Origin: Typhlomys cinereus
Taxonomy: Eukaryota > Chordata > Mammalia > Rodentia > Platacanthomyidae
Assembly (NCBI GenBank): GCA_023101885.1
Contig: JALPQD010000044.1
Span: 2,412,514-2,476,513 of the forward strand
Direction of reading: 5' to 3'
Length of the DNA stretch: 64,000 nt
Below are positions 37,801 through 50,200 of the stretch, one piece after another. Position 1 is the stretch's first letter, and every line of letters starts with the position of its first letter. The notes beneath the pieces were generated by a model that saw only the letters and a list, made by a program, of their open reading frames with translations, was not told where the DNA came from and searched no databases. Made by a program: the position numbers and the translations under genes.

Positions 37801-40800
37801 CCCAAGTAGCAAAAGAAAGAAGCTTTTCTTTGTTTAAGGAACTTGTGTTTAGCAGAGTCTCTGATGTTCACATCTCTTACAAGGCATCCTCTGATTCATA
37901 AGGCCAAGTTTTTCCACAAACCATGAAAAGTTTAGTGCCTCTTTTCAAGTTGTTGGGGACATTTTAAATTCTCTTAAATTATATAAAGCCTTACATATTA
38001 AATGTCTATTTATTTAAAACAGGAAGACAAGTTATTTTTATGATTATACTTTCTGTAATAGTAACTGTAAATTAAGTAAATGGAAACTGTAAGTAAAGGA
38101 ATTAGCACTAAGATGAAAAACAAAACTAAAAGGCCAATTTGAAGGGATGATGACAGCATGAATGCTGCAAGTCTCCTTCAATTGTTGATTTAATTATTCC
38201 AGGAAAAGAGCTCGAGACTGAAGGACAGACAAAAAGAATCATCAACATTCACACTTCAGACTAATGCTCTGCACAGTGAAACAAGCAGCTGGTCTACCCT
38301 AATTTTCACAATTACCCAAGTGAAAAAAGTTCAGTATGTATTATAGGGCTGATTTTTAAAAAAATGTAATTTATCATGTTCAGAAGATTCACAAAACATT
38401 TTAAAGTTCAAATGATGCTGGATAACAGTATGGTAAAAGAGCATTTTAAAAACTGAACTCCAAATCTCAAAAGTCAGGAACATACAGAGCACATTGATAG
38501 GGCTGGTGGGATGGCTCAGCGGTAGCAGCTTGCTGACAAGCCTGATGAACTGATCCAATCCCCAAAAACCATGTAAGAAGGAAAATAAAGAGCTGGATGC
38601 AGTAGTTCACACTGTAATTTTAGCATTCCCATTGTGAGGCAGGAGGCAGGAGGCAGGGACAGAAAGATAACCCGGGAACTCGCCGGAGAATGCAGAACTG
38701 CAGAAACCGCAATAGTGGAATGGAAAGAACTGATTTTTGAAAGCTGTCCTCTGGCTTCCACATACCTGACATGCATGTATACTATGGCGCATGTGCATCC
38801 TCCCCCAATACTAATAAATAAGTAAACATACAAACAAATTAGTTTTAGATATCAAACAATTAGCAAATTCTTGTTGTGCTACATGTATTCATGTAATGTT
38901 GCAATGAATTGTTATTTTATACAACAAATATTAATAAATTTTCAAGAAAAAGATACTCCCCAAGTGAGCATTTGTAATTGGCCTAAAGGTTTTAATACTG
39001 TATAATCCTTGCTGGTTTGCTTACTGCACTGTAATTATTTCCTATAGGAACTTAAAAACTGGTAATTTGAATTCTTTTCTCATACTGTGAAATGTTCAGA
39101 TGTATAATTTCACAGATCAGATGTCAAAGCATTAATAAATTGAACATTTACAGGACAATAGTTACATAGTAACTTTTAATGCTTTCATAATATTCCATCA
39201 TTAAAAATGTGGAAGATTAATGCTTTGCTATTTCTATTTGCCTGTATTTTGAAGAAGAAATATCAATAAAAAACAAAACTGTATTTCAAAAGACATTAGA
39301 AAAATTTAGTCATCAGGGAAAATAGATTTCTCCAGGTCATCTAAATGTAGTACAAAATTTTTTAAATGAAATTAATAATTTTTAAAAATAATGTACTACT
39401 TATGTAGTTTTGCTCAATGAAATTACATGACAGCATTTTTTATGTAATAAATTATTCACAATCCTACCTTGGTGAGGACATCTGGAACTCTTCTTTGTAA
39501 ACAGTTTTTGTTTTGCTACTTGTGTCACTAAAAGGAAAAGAATCCACATTGTGAGTTAACAGGAAAGAGTTGGATCTCAAGACTCCAGAGGCTGAGGGTG
39601 ACTGAATTTGAGAATAGTCTGGGCTACAAACACACATACAGAATATGAATACTTCTCATTATTTGGAAGAAATGACCTTGTGAGAAAAATAACTCAATGC
39701 ATAATTATTAAATATGAAATACACTGTTTTATTGTATATCTAATTTTTAAACCAAGCTCAAGAAAAAGAAGTCTTGTGGCAGTTTCCAACATGTAATCTT
39801 TTCTGCATTTAAAAGGAATTCCCAAAACAAGACATAATAGATACAAGGTACAGCTGATACAAGGTACAGCTTCTTAGTTAAAGATGTCCATGGGTATATT
39901 TGCAGTCTACAAAATTTAAAGTTGAGAGACAATAAGCGGTTATCTTTGACATTACTAGCACTGAAAATGCTTTAACTTCTCTTACTTAGTTCTTTGGTTT
40001 TCTCCACTTCTCTTTTTATGCAACGTGGCGTATGGGAAATGCCAATGAGACTTTCAAGCTTGCTATTGCCCTCCAAAGCCTAAAAGAAAGCCATGTTAGT
40101 GAGACAAGGAAAAATACTTTCCCTCAACTGAAAATTTGAACTCTTATGTTAGGAAATTTAAGTTTTTTCTGGTAGGCTCAAGTATTACAAGCTGTACATG
40201 TCCAAATAAGATCAATTTATTAAAAAAAATAAGCAACTTACAAATTCACTTTTAAGTATGAAAAAGTCAGTTATTATTAAAACGTTATGGTCAACTAAAG
40301 GGATCCCAACGAAAAATAAGTTAAATGTATTCTCCACAAATTCCTGATTGGATTTACTTCAACATGGGGTTTCTTTCTTTATTTTTTTTTAAATGAGAAA
40401 GTGGAAGTATGAAAAATAACATATAAGAAAAAGTGTAAACCTGGAGTTTTTCAAATGAGAGAGTGGAAGTATGAAAAATAACAAGAAAAAGTGCAAACCT
40501 GGATGCTATTTAAATTTTGTATTATTTCCATTATTTCTTCTGAGGATTCCTCAATTTTAGATAGCAGTGTCATGAGTCTAAGAATGAATTTAAAAAAAAA
40601 ACAATAAGGATAAGCATGTAACAAAATCACCCCCCCCCCACTTCTAGGATGAGGGAATCTTGTGGAAGAAGGTGTGGTAAGAATGTGAGCCTTAAGGTAT
40701 GGAGGGGTACCGTCAGACAGCATCCTCTGGTCATGTCATGACAGGGTTTCTACATCCAACAAGAACATACTGAAGCTGTGCCTTATGTAAGACTTGTATA

Positions 40801-43800
40801 ATATTTAGCCTATCAACATTTCACCATAGATGGAGAAGCTCTTAAAAGACATTACACCTCCCTGAGAGACTCCTGAGGGTGAATGCTAGATAAAAGGGGA
40901 GCTACTTTCCGCAATGATTTATTCATTGATAAGTCATTCATGTCTCAACAAGTATTCAGCCACATGCCAGTATGAACATCTCAGAGAAAACCTAGTGCAT
41001 CACAGATGCGAAAAGACATGAAAGAAGAAAGGAGATTGGCTAGAAAGGAGGTTGTACAGTGGGAAAAGGGGGTGATAGTGGATTGTGTAGTAAGGGAAGA
41101 AAATAATATAAATTAATTGTGTTCATATATGAAAGTGCTAAAGAATAAGTGGGATTGAAGAGATGGCCCAGGGGTTGAAACCTCACAAGCAGAAGGACCT
41201 GAATTCGGATCCCTAGATCCCACATAAAAATGCTAGTAGATAATGACAGAGGCCTGTAATTCCTACCCTGGGATGCAGAGCCTGAGAATCCCCATAACAA
41301 AGCAATACAGAGGTAGAGCAGTTCAGGATGATTCCTAATGTCACCCTTCTGATGCCACAAGTACATATACTTAAATGCCCTCTTATACACATGTCCCCCG
41401 CCCACATCAAACAAAAAAGAATATGTGTGAAGATTTTTGGCATTGACTGTTTATTGTGTATCATTTAAGATTACTGTGCAAGTATATTTTACCATTTTGT
41501 CTATACTTAGCAACAGATTTGCATTTTTGATTTGATATAACAAAAGCTTTAATGTAATTTCTGGTAGATTTTGCTTAACCTGACAGAATGACTGATTTTT
41601 TATATCCTCTGTGCTAGTGTTGTGAATAATTAAGTCAAATGCTTTGAGACAGAGTACTATATTTGCGAATATAATTTTATGGCTTTTTTCATTTAGTAGG
41701 AACATTTCCATCAGTATGGAAAATTATGAAATTTGCTTTCTGCTGCATAATCTGGCATTTGTGTAGATTAAAGCTTATTTTTCTGTGAATAAAACTTATT
41801 CAATAAATCTCTATTCTTTAAAATGAAAAAAAGAATAGCATGTAAATGTGGCAAGTCTTTCTCAGATCTTTAGTTTCACTTAAAGAAACTTAGATTCAGT
41901 TTTCTAATCCTTTTGTTTTTCATGTTCAAGGTGGTAAGGTTTATCATTACTTCATAAACTCACATTTCAAGTGCTCATTAGTTGCATGTAGCTAATGACT
42001 GCTCAGATAACCCAAATCTATACCATCAATTTTATGAGAAATCAGAAGTTTCATTTAAATGCTGTTCAAGATCACATCAATGTCATATATCAGAAATTTT
42101 ATATTATTAAAGATATATCTGATAGGTTAAAATTTTCATACCTAAACTTAAATGGTATGTTTACAGAAAGTAAAACATAGAACCAAAAGGTTCATAAGAG
42201 ACTAATAGAATTATTTTCTGAATTAATAAGACTTTCAGTTAAAAGCCATCTGTCTGAGATTTGACTGCTTAACCCTGGAAACAGTTTGAGGTGGTTTAGC
42301 CAAAAAGCCTGAAGGGACAGGAGGATTTTCGGGCATGTGCCTGAACATATCCACGAGTGTACCATAACATGGATTGTAAACTTGCTAAAACACGAGATCT
42401 TTTGTAATTTTATATTTTTGGTGATTTAATTGTACATTCTTGAAGATGAACTCTGTAGACACTATGCCCAGCAGTGCTTCCCACCGTCTACTGCAGGGTC
42501 AGGTGAACTAGTACGCGCTCTGCTACTCTGCCTTTTATCTTCATTTCATTTTCTCTTTTTGCTCTCCTTTCTTCTTACTAGGGGAAACTGACACCTCCAA
42601 CCTCAATGACAAGCAAATTCATAGCCTTTTTATAACTGTTACTCAATTGTTAAGTTCTGGGAAATTCATGATATTCTCTTTTCCATGTCTTCTGACTCAG
42701 CAAAGATGGCTTCATTATCTTTTTTCTTAAAAATGTTTAAAATTTATGATTCTGTGAGTGTGAAAGTGCAAGCACTCTCATGCCATAGTGTGTGTGTGTA
42801 AGTTAGAGCATAATTCTCAGGAGTTTGTCCTCTTCGTCCATCATGTGGGCTTTGGGAATTGAGCCCTGGTCGCCAGGCTTTGCTGTGTAGTAAGTGCCCT
42901 GACCTGCTGAGCCACCTCGCCTACTCACTATCTTTAGCAATACACTGCTTGCTGAGAAAATTTTGGGGTAAATAACAATTGTTACTTCTTTACCCCAAAT
43001 CGCAATTCTTACAAGGATCTTTAATCACACTTATGCTGGAAATGAAACTTTTGTTCCTCACTGATGGTTTTTTTCTATATTTTCATGCATGATTCAATTT
43101 TACTTTGCTGGACTACAAAAGCATTATTGTTTCCCTGAGTTCCTCAATCTTTAGAATACATTGAAGTAATTTGTGGATTTATTGCTGAAAACTAACATCT
43201 TTCATTTCTTCTAAGCTGTCTGTAAAATACAGTTAGTTGTTCAGCTCATTATACTTCAAAAATTGAAAGCAATTCTTCCCTTCCTTTCGAACTAGTAAAC
43301 AAGTATCAAAGGTAGGTGACGTTCACAGAACACATCCTTTCTAGCTAGATTAAACTGAATTAAATTCATCATCTTACGACACTTTGAAATTTCCAGCATT
43401 GACAGGAATGCTGCATCCAACATCTAGTGGCTGCTGCTAGTTTCAGGGCTTCTATGTATGATATCCTATTGTAGTTAGTTTGCATGTTGCTGATAAATTT
43501 ACAATGAATACCTTAAAGGGGGTACAGGGGGCTTTATTCTCTCTTACGATTCTAGGTTACAGTTCCTCGTCCAGCTTGACAGGAAAGCTCATAACAACAC
43601 CAGGAGCCAAGGGAACTGGCCACACTGTATCATAGGACCACCGAGGGAGGGACATTTCTCACTTGCCAGACTAGCACGCCTGGCCAAGTACACAGAAGAA
43701 TGCCACCTCCTTAACCAGTTCCTCCATCTTATTCACCTGTTCAGGGACCAGTCGCACCAACCAAGGGCTGGGCCTTCCCCATCAACTAGAGAGTCACCTG

Positions 43801-44153
43801 CAGACTTGCTCAAGGCCTATCAACTGATTCTTTACAAATGTACCCAGAGCTCAAACCCTCAACATCAAATTGACACCTATATCTAACTATGACACATCCT
43901 GTGTTGGGCTAAGATTATTACAGTACAACTTAAGACAATCTAAATACTGGCATTCCTTTTGTTAGTTAGCTAATATCCTGCACTATTTTCTTTAGTTGTG
44001 GCTGGAACTTGCTACACAGACCAGTTGTTCTTGAACTTAGTGATAGGCTTGCCTCAGCCTCCTGAATGCTGGGATTATAGGCAAGAGCCACTGTATGCAG
44101 CTTTCTTAGCATACTTTTATTTTTAAAAATTTTTTTATTATTATTTATTCAAT

Positions 44154-44207
<54 letters not shown>

Positions 44208-47200
44208 ACCACGGGCGAATTCGGGAACCACCATGGACCACTTCCACCTCCTCCTTGTTTACTCTGCTCCGGGATTCACAGGCTCTGACCAGGACCAGAA
44301 ACGCAGGCTGCCCCGGCTTCCGCCCAGCGTCTACACATGGGGTCTAGGATCTGAACTCAGGACCTTCCGCCTGCAAGGCAGAGGCTTAACCCCTGAGCCA
44401 CCTCTCCAGCCCCCTTAGCATACTTTTAAAAAGAAACTTTATGACCCAGTTGGCATAGGACACTAAAATACTGTTCAAGATTGCCTTAGCTCAGAGCAGA
44501 CTCTTAAGGCCTATCTTTTCTTCTGAGAAAGATATTCATGTCAAAAATTCAGAAAATTTGGTGTATTTTCCCCATTTGCTTAAAAAGATAACATGAAGCT
44601 CAAAATTCTTTTTATCCTCAAAAAGAAAAGTCCCTGTTATTTAAAAAAAACAAAATGAAGTTCTTTGGCCAGATAAAGTTTATGGGAAGTATGCTTTTAG
44701 CATCTTCTTTATTAATGTCCACAGACTCAAGCAAGTCATGGATAACCTGGTTTTTAAGACTATCATTCTGCTTTGGTTCTATGTTTGTTTTTCTAAACTG
44801 ACCAATTTCAATTATTTCTATTCTTAGCTTTAAATTTAATTTTTCTCATTCTCCCTCCCTTTTTTTCCTATAAAACACCCTCAGATATATTGTGAAAGAA
44901 CTAAAAAACAAAACAAAACAAAAAACAAAGAAAAACCTCCATTACATTGGTGGTGCTTATTAATTTTTATTAATGCAGGAGGTTAGCAAGTGTAACCCGG
45001 TTGCTGTTGTGCCACCAAGATGAGGGAAGCAAAGAAGCTAGAGAAGCCAAGTTTCTTGGAAACTCCCTGGCATGCAGTGGTGGCGTCTGTACCAGCTGTG
45101 CCCTGCAGGCATTGTGGATGTAGTAGAAGAAAGGATGATTCTTCAAAAACACAAGATCAAAAACAACTCTCAAGATTCTGACCTTGCTTATTTTCACAAC
45201 TTCCTACTTTTGACATGTGCCCTCTTCACTAGTATTTGCCTAGACTTCACTGGCAAAAATGTTGTATATTTACAAGATTTACGGTCCATACACTGAATAT
45301 TTGATGGATCACTGGATCCAGGGATAATCCCTCCTTAGAGGCTGACCTTAGATGCCATTCCTCAGGAGCCATCTACATTTTTTTAAAACTTATGTGCATG
45401 TATATAAAAGGGCATTTGCAAGTATGTGCCTATGGAAGCCCAATGGTGACACTGAGAATCATCCTGGATTGTTCTACCTCCTTAATGTTTTGTTCTGGGG
45501 CTGGAATTGCAGGCCATCATCATTCCCACTGAACATTTTTATGTGGCATCTGGAGATTTAAATTGAGGTCCTTTTGCTTGTGAGGCAAAGGCTTAAACCT
45601 TTAAGCCATCTCCCCAGCCCAGAATGCTTTACTTGTACCTAGTCAAGATTGGTTTCGTTGCTAAGCCCTTTGAGTAGAAAAGGAAAGAGCAACATTTTGC
45701 AACTGAAATATCTATGGGGTAAAGAAGACTGCAACATGAATATATTTGTAGGTAGGGAGAACATGATTAGGTAAAACTGCTAAAAGCAAGTAAAGAGGTT
45801 TTGCAGCACATGTAGGCAATGTCCAATAAGGAGGCTTCTCTAAGAACTCTACCCTTCACCCAAGGGCTACTTCAAATAGCATTCAGTTTTCATCTTTTAA
45901 TCAACTACTGCTGACTAACAGTATAGCTCACATTAAGAAATAAACATATGTGATCTAACCTGAAGTTATAAACCACAACTTTTAACATTGTGGCATTGGA
46001 AATGCATCTGAATTCCATATACATGAGTTAGAAACCATTTTAAACACAGCCATTTCTAAGTTGAAGGGGGCATACTAACTTACAAAAGAAGGCCATGAAC
46101 TCCTCCTGGTAGTTCCAGCCTCCACTTTCCATCATAGGGTGTGGCACAGAAGCCAAACTGGTAAATGAAATATATGAACTACTTTGAAAATTTAACTCCA
46201 TGGTCTAATTTGATCCTTCCAGGAAGAATATACATAAACATTCTTCCTAGGATACTCAGGTTTTCTGCATCAAATCCTTTTGCTGAAAGGCATAACTGTC
46301 AGACCAATACAGAAAAGGTTCGTTATTGGCATGCAAGCATCTGGGATTCTGCTGCACCCCTGCCTCTGCCTCTTCAGCAAATCCAACAGTCAGTGCCAAC
46401 AGTCAGCCCTTTGGCTCTCTACAGCTCTTCCTCTACTGCCTTCACCATGTTCCCATGTGGCATTCTGTTCCTTCTTCCGTGTGACACTGAAGTGGGGATT
46501 TCCTTAGTTTTAGTTTTATTCTAAACAGGTTTATATACCAGCCAGAGACCAAGGCCCAACAAATATGAATATTACTATTAAATGAGCACTACAAAACATA
46601 TCACAAGAATTTTACTTCCTTAAGAATGAGTACTTTAAATAAGTATTAATAATAAAAGTAAATATGTATACAAATAAAGAGAACACTTGAATTCAGAAAT
46701 AAACTATGCATTTATAAAAATAAATGATTTCTCTTAAATTACCGTTGTTATAGTTGTAGATGCCATTGATGATTGACGGCTGAGTTTTTGAGCACATCTA
46801 TGAGGAATTAGAAGATAAGACAAGTCTCTGAACAGTCTATTTTTACTTACCTAGTGTGGGAAGACCTAGCCTACAGTGGGTGGACTACTCACTGGACAGG
46901 TGATAAAATAGAGTAAGCTGGTTGGACTTAGGCATACAGGAGACTGGCAAGTAAGAAAGTATTCCACCTCCTTAGCTCTTGGTGTGCACATGCGTGGCCA
47001 GTTCCCTAACTCCTGCTGTTGGTCTGAACTCGCCTGTCATTCTGATGAAGTGTAACCAAGAAGCAAGAATTGTAAGCTAGGATAAAACTCTTGTTCCCTT
47101 AAATTATTTTGGTCATGTATTTATATTGGCAAAATGCCAATTTTAAAGGAACTACCACTTAAAAAAATTAACCTTTTCCTTAAAAGCAAGTAATAGTAAT

Positions 47201-50200
47201 TTCAAAACCAAACTTACTCATCATTGTCTTCCGTAGCAGATTTGTTTCTTTCACTTAAACTGAGGTGTTTTCCTTTTATTCTCTTTCCTGTATATATGTG
47301 TAATAAAGACAAGAATACAAAGTTAAAGATACAACTTGTCAAACTTTAAATAGATCAAATCATCAAATTTTAGTCAGGCGAGATGGCATACACCTATAAT
47401 TCTAGAGGGACAGGAGGATCATGAGTTCAAAGTAAGCATGAGATATACAGGCAAAATCTGTCTCAGAAAAACAACTAAAAGGGAAGAATTCAGATTGATA
47501 AATATAAATAGAAAATAATGTGGAAAAGTGAAAGGGAGACAGGAAAAGAAAAATTTCCCTACTTTGGTTTTATAATTTCCATTCTCCTAATTTTTAAATA
47601 TATGATATTACATAGAAAAATAATATTTTGAACAAAATTTCCATTGATGTTTTTATCTATTAAAGAGAACATTAGGAAAACATTACCTGCTACAAATGGC
47701 AGGATTTCTGAGTAATGGGGCGTTTATTAATATGTCAGTTGGTCGAGGACCAACTTAGAAATTAAGAAACCCTGGTTTGATCCCAGTATTGCATCCCAGT
47801 ACAGGTAACACACACCTGTAATCCTAGCAGCTAGAAGGCAAAGGCACAAGAATCAGAAGTTCGAAGTCATCCTCAGTTACATACTGAGTTTGAGACCAGC
47901 CTGTCATATATAAGACTCTGTCTCAAAATAAATAAAAACAAAATAAAACAAAAAGGCTAAGAGATAATCTTCTGCATATAACATTTGCTATTTTTTTTAT
48001 CCTTTCACCTAGATGCACACAAGTTAATTTCATATGCTGGCTATTGTGAATTATTCTGCAGTTGACAGAGGAATGCAGACACCCCTCTGGCATACTAATT
48101 TCCTATCTAAATACACTCTGACTGCTGACTTTTCACATTAGTGATGCTCAACTGGTTAAACCATACAGAAGTTCTAAAATAAAGTAAAAAAAAAAACCTG
48201 AAGCATCTGTGGCCCCAAGCACTTCAACTAAAGGACACACAATAATTTTACTAAACCATACTATTTGTTCAATTATTACTTTTTGTTTCTTTTTTTTCCA
48301 GTCACAAAGACATAATGTTTATTCATTAATGATTATCTACACAGGTTGCTATAAACAATGGAACTGTGGTAAGGGTTGCCTTGACTGAGTGATTTTTGTC
48401 TTAAACAGTGTTTCTTTCACTTGATATTGTAAATTTTTTTTTTTTAGTTTCTATCCATCTAAAATACTACATATTGAAGGTCAGTAATTTACCTAAAATG
48501 TGCAAGTGTGGGTACATTTGCTGTACAGAGAGGTCCAAGGTTGTTATAGCCCTTTTGAGGCTGCATCTCTAATTAAACTCATAGTTCATCTACAAGGTTA
48601 GTCTGGCTTAGGCAACTTGTTCTGGGGATTCCCAGTTTCTTCTTTCAGGGGCTGGAATACCAGGAGTGCTACTACCAGGTTCTGTATATGGGATCTGAAA
48701 TCTGGTCCTTTAGTTTGGTAGGCAGGTGATTTAACAGTTGAATCATCTCCACACACCCCTAATTATTTGGCAAGAATACAAATATTGGCATTTGGAAAGT
48801 TCATTAGCTATTATCTTTTAATTAACTTCATTATTTAGCTAATTGTTGTCTTTAAATTCCCAACAGACTCAATGAAGAGTTAAAGTTTTATTACTAAAGG
48901 ATACAAAGGAAAAGAGAAACAATATGAATTTAGAGAACTTTAGGGAAATAAACCTATTAACTTCTGTTACTCTGGAAAAAAATCAAGCTGAAAAATACAT
49001 GTTTTGTAGAAAAGTAAATAAAAACCCGTCATACATTAAAACTTTATTTCAGAAAATCTTTTACTAAAGATTGGTTAATATTAATTTCTTGAGTTTTTCT
49101 ACCGTGCTGTTTGCATTTAGTAAAGCTCCAAAATTAATTATTAAATTAATTTTTTAAAAATTACAATTCATTTTTACATTTTAGCTCCAGTAACCTGTGA
49201 TATTCTAAAGTGTTTTATTAGACTTTTTACCAGGTGTTCAATACCTTTCTAAACATTTTTATTATTGCAAAAAAACTTAGCTACACATTAGCTAGTGTGA
49301 GCCAATCAGATAAGTTTTTGCTTTCTCATGGAAAGACTTAAGTTTTAAAGGACTTTTCAGTTGCTAAATAGGAGTTTAATATCTCTCAGAATAACATAGA
49401 TCAGTTATCAAAGGCTATTAAGTAGATCAATAAAAGGAGTTTTCCAGTTAATAGTTCCCTTCTCTTTATTCCCTTCTATATAAATAAACACAATTACTAT
49501 AGCTTAAAAAACTGTGAATCACAGTCTCTCTAGGTTGCACAATTATGTTAGCATTTATATGTCTGACAACTGCTAAAGTTTGTTTTATGAAACACTGGTG
49601 ACAAGTGTGTCATCAATGAGTCTGGACAACAATTCAGAATTGTATTTGAAGTTTCTGGTAAAACTCCAGTGAACCCCTTTCTTAACTTAAGGAAACAGCT
49701 TTCAGTGGGTCAGAAGGCTTGGCAGCACTAATGATGATGAGAATAGCTAATACACAGTTTTATTAGGGCCAGGTACTGTTTTAACATGTTACCTACAATA
49801 TTAGAGTTAACTAATTTGACTCAGATATAGTAGAGGATGGAGAGTTCAAGGTCATTCTCAGCTACAGAGCATGCTTGAGGCCAACCTAGGCCATATGAGA
49901 TCCTATCTTAAACAAATCAAACAAAACAAATGAGCAAACAAACAGAAAACCCTACAACCCAACTGGCACAATAATGGAGACACTCTTCTCTTACACAAGT
50001 GATAAATAGAAGCTCAGAATAAGAATGCTTATGTAATTTATCCAAGGCCATAAAGTCAATGAGTGGTTAAGTCAGGACCTAAACCTTGCCCTTTGACTGG
50101 CTCTTACCAAAGATGCCATGCTTAACTGTTAACAAATGGTTAGTTCTATCGTGCTGCTTGTAGATACAGAATACTTTATACTTTATACATTATAGGCTTT

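Larger units (their letters stand above)
34846..39467. other. ITGB3BP last intron
   Basis: 4.6 kb, strikingly AT-rich and repeat-poor apart from an ID-like piece (35.34 kb) and a B3/B2-like SINE (38.5 kb). Contains the candidate alternative terminal exon at 38126-38217. Confidence 0.55.
40578..47217. other. ITGB3BP intron with young SINE and LTR-like repeat
   Basis: Contains CA/TG-tailed SINEs at 41.2, 44.1 and 45.4 kb, a B2-like fragment at 42.8 kb, and LTR-like stretches at 43.5 and 46.7 kb. Other parts look unique. Confidence 0.55.

Noticed and set aside
44155..44418. Open frame starting in a TG array
   Set aside because: The frame is produced by the TG tail and body of a SINE.
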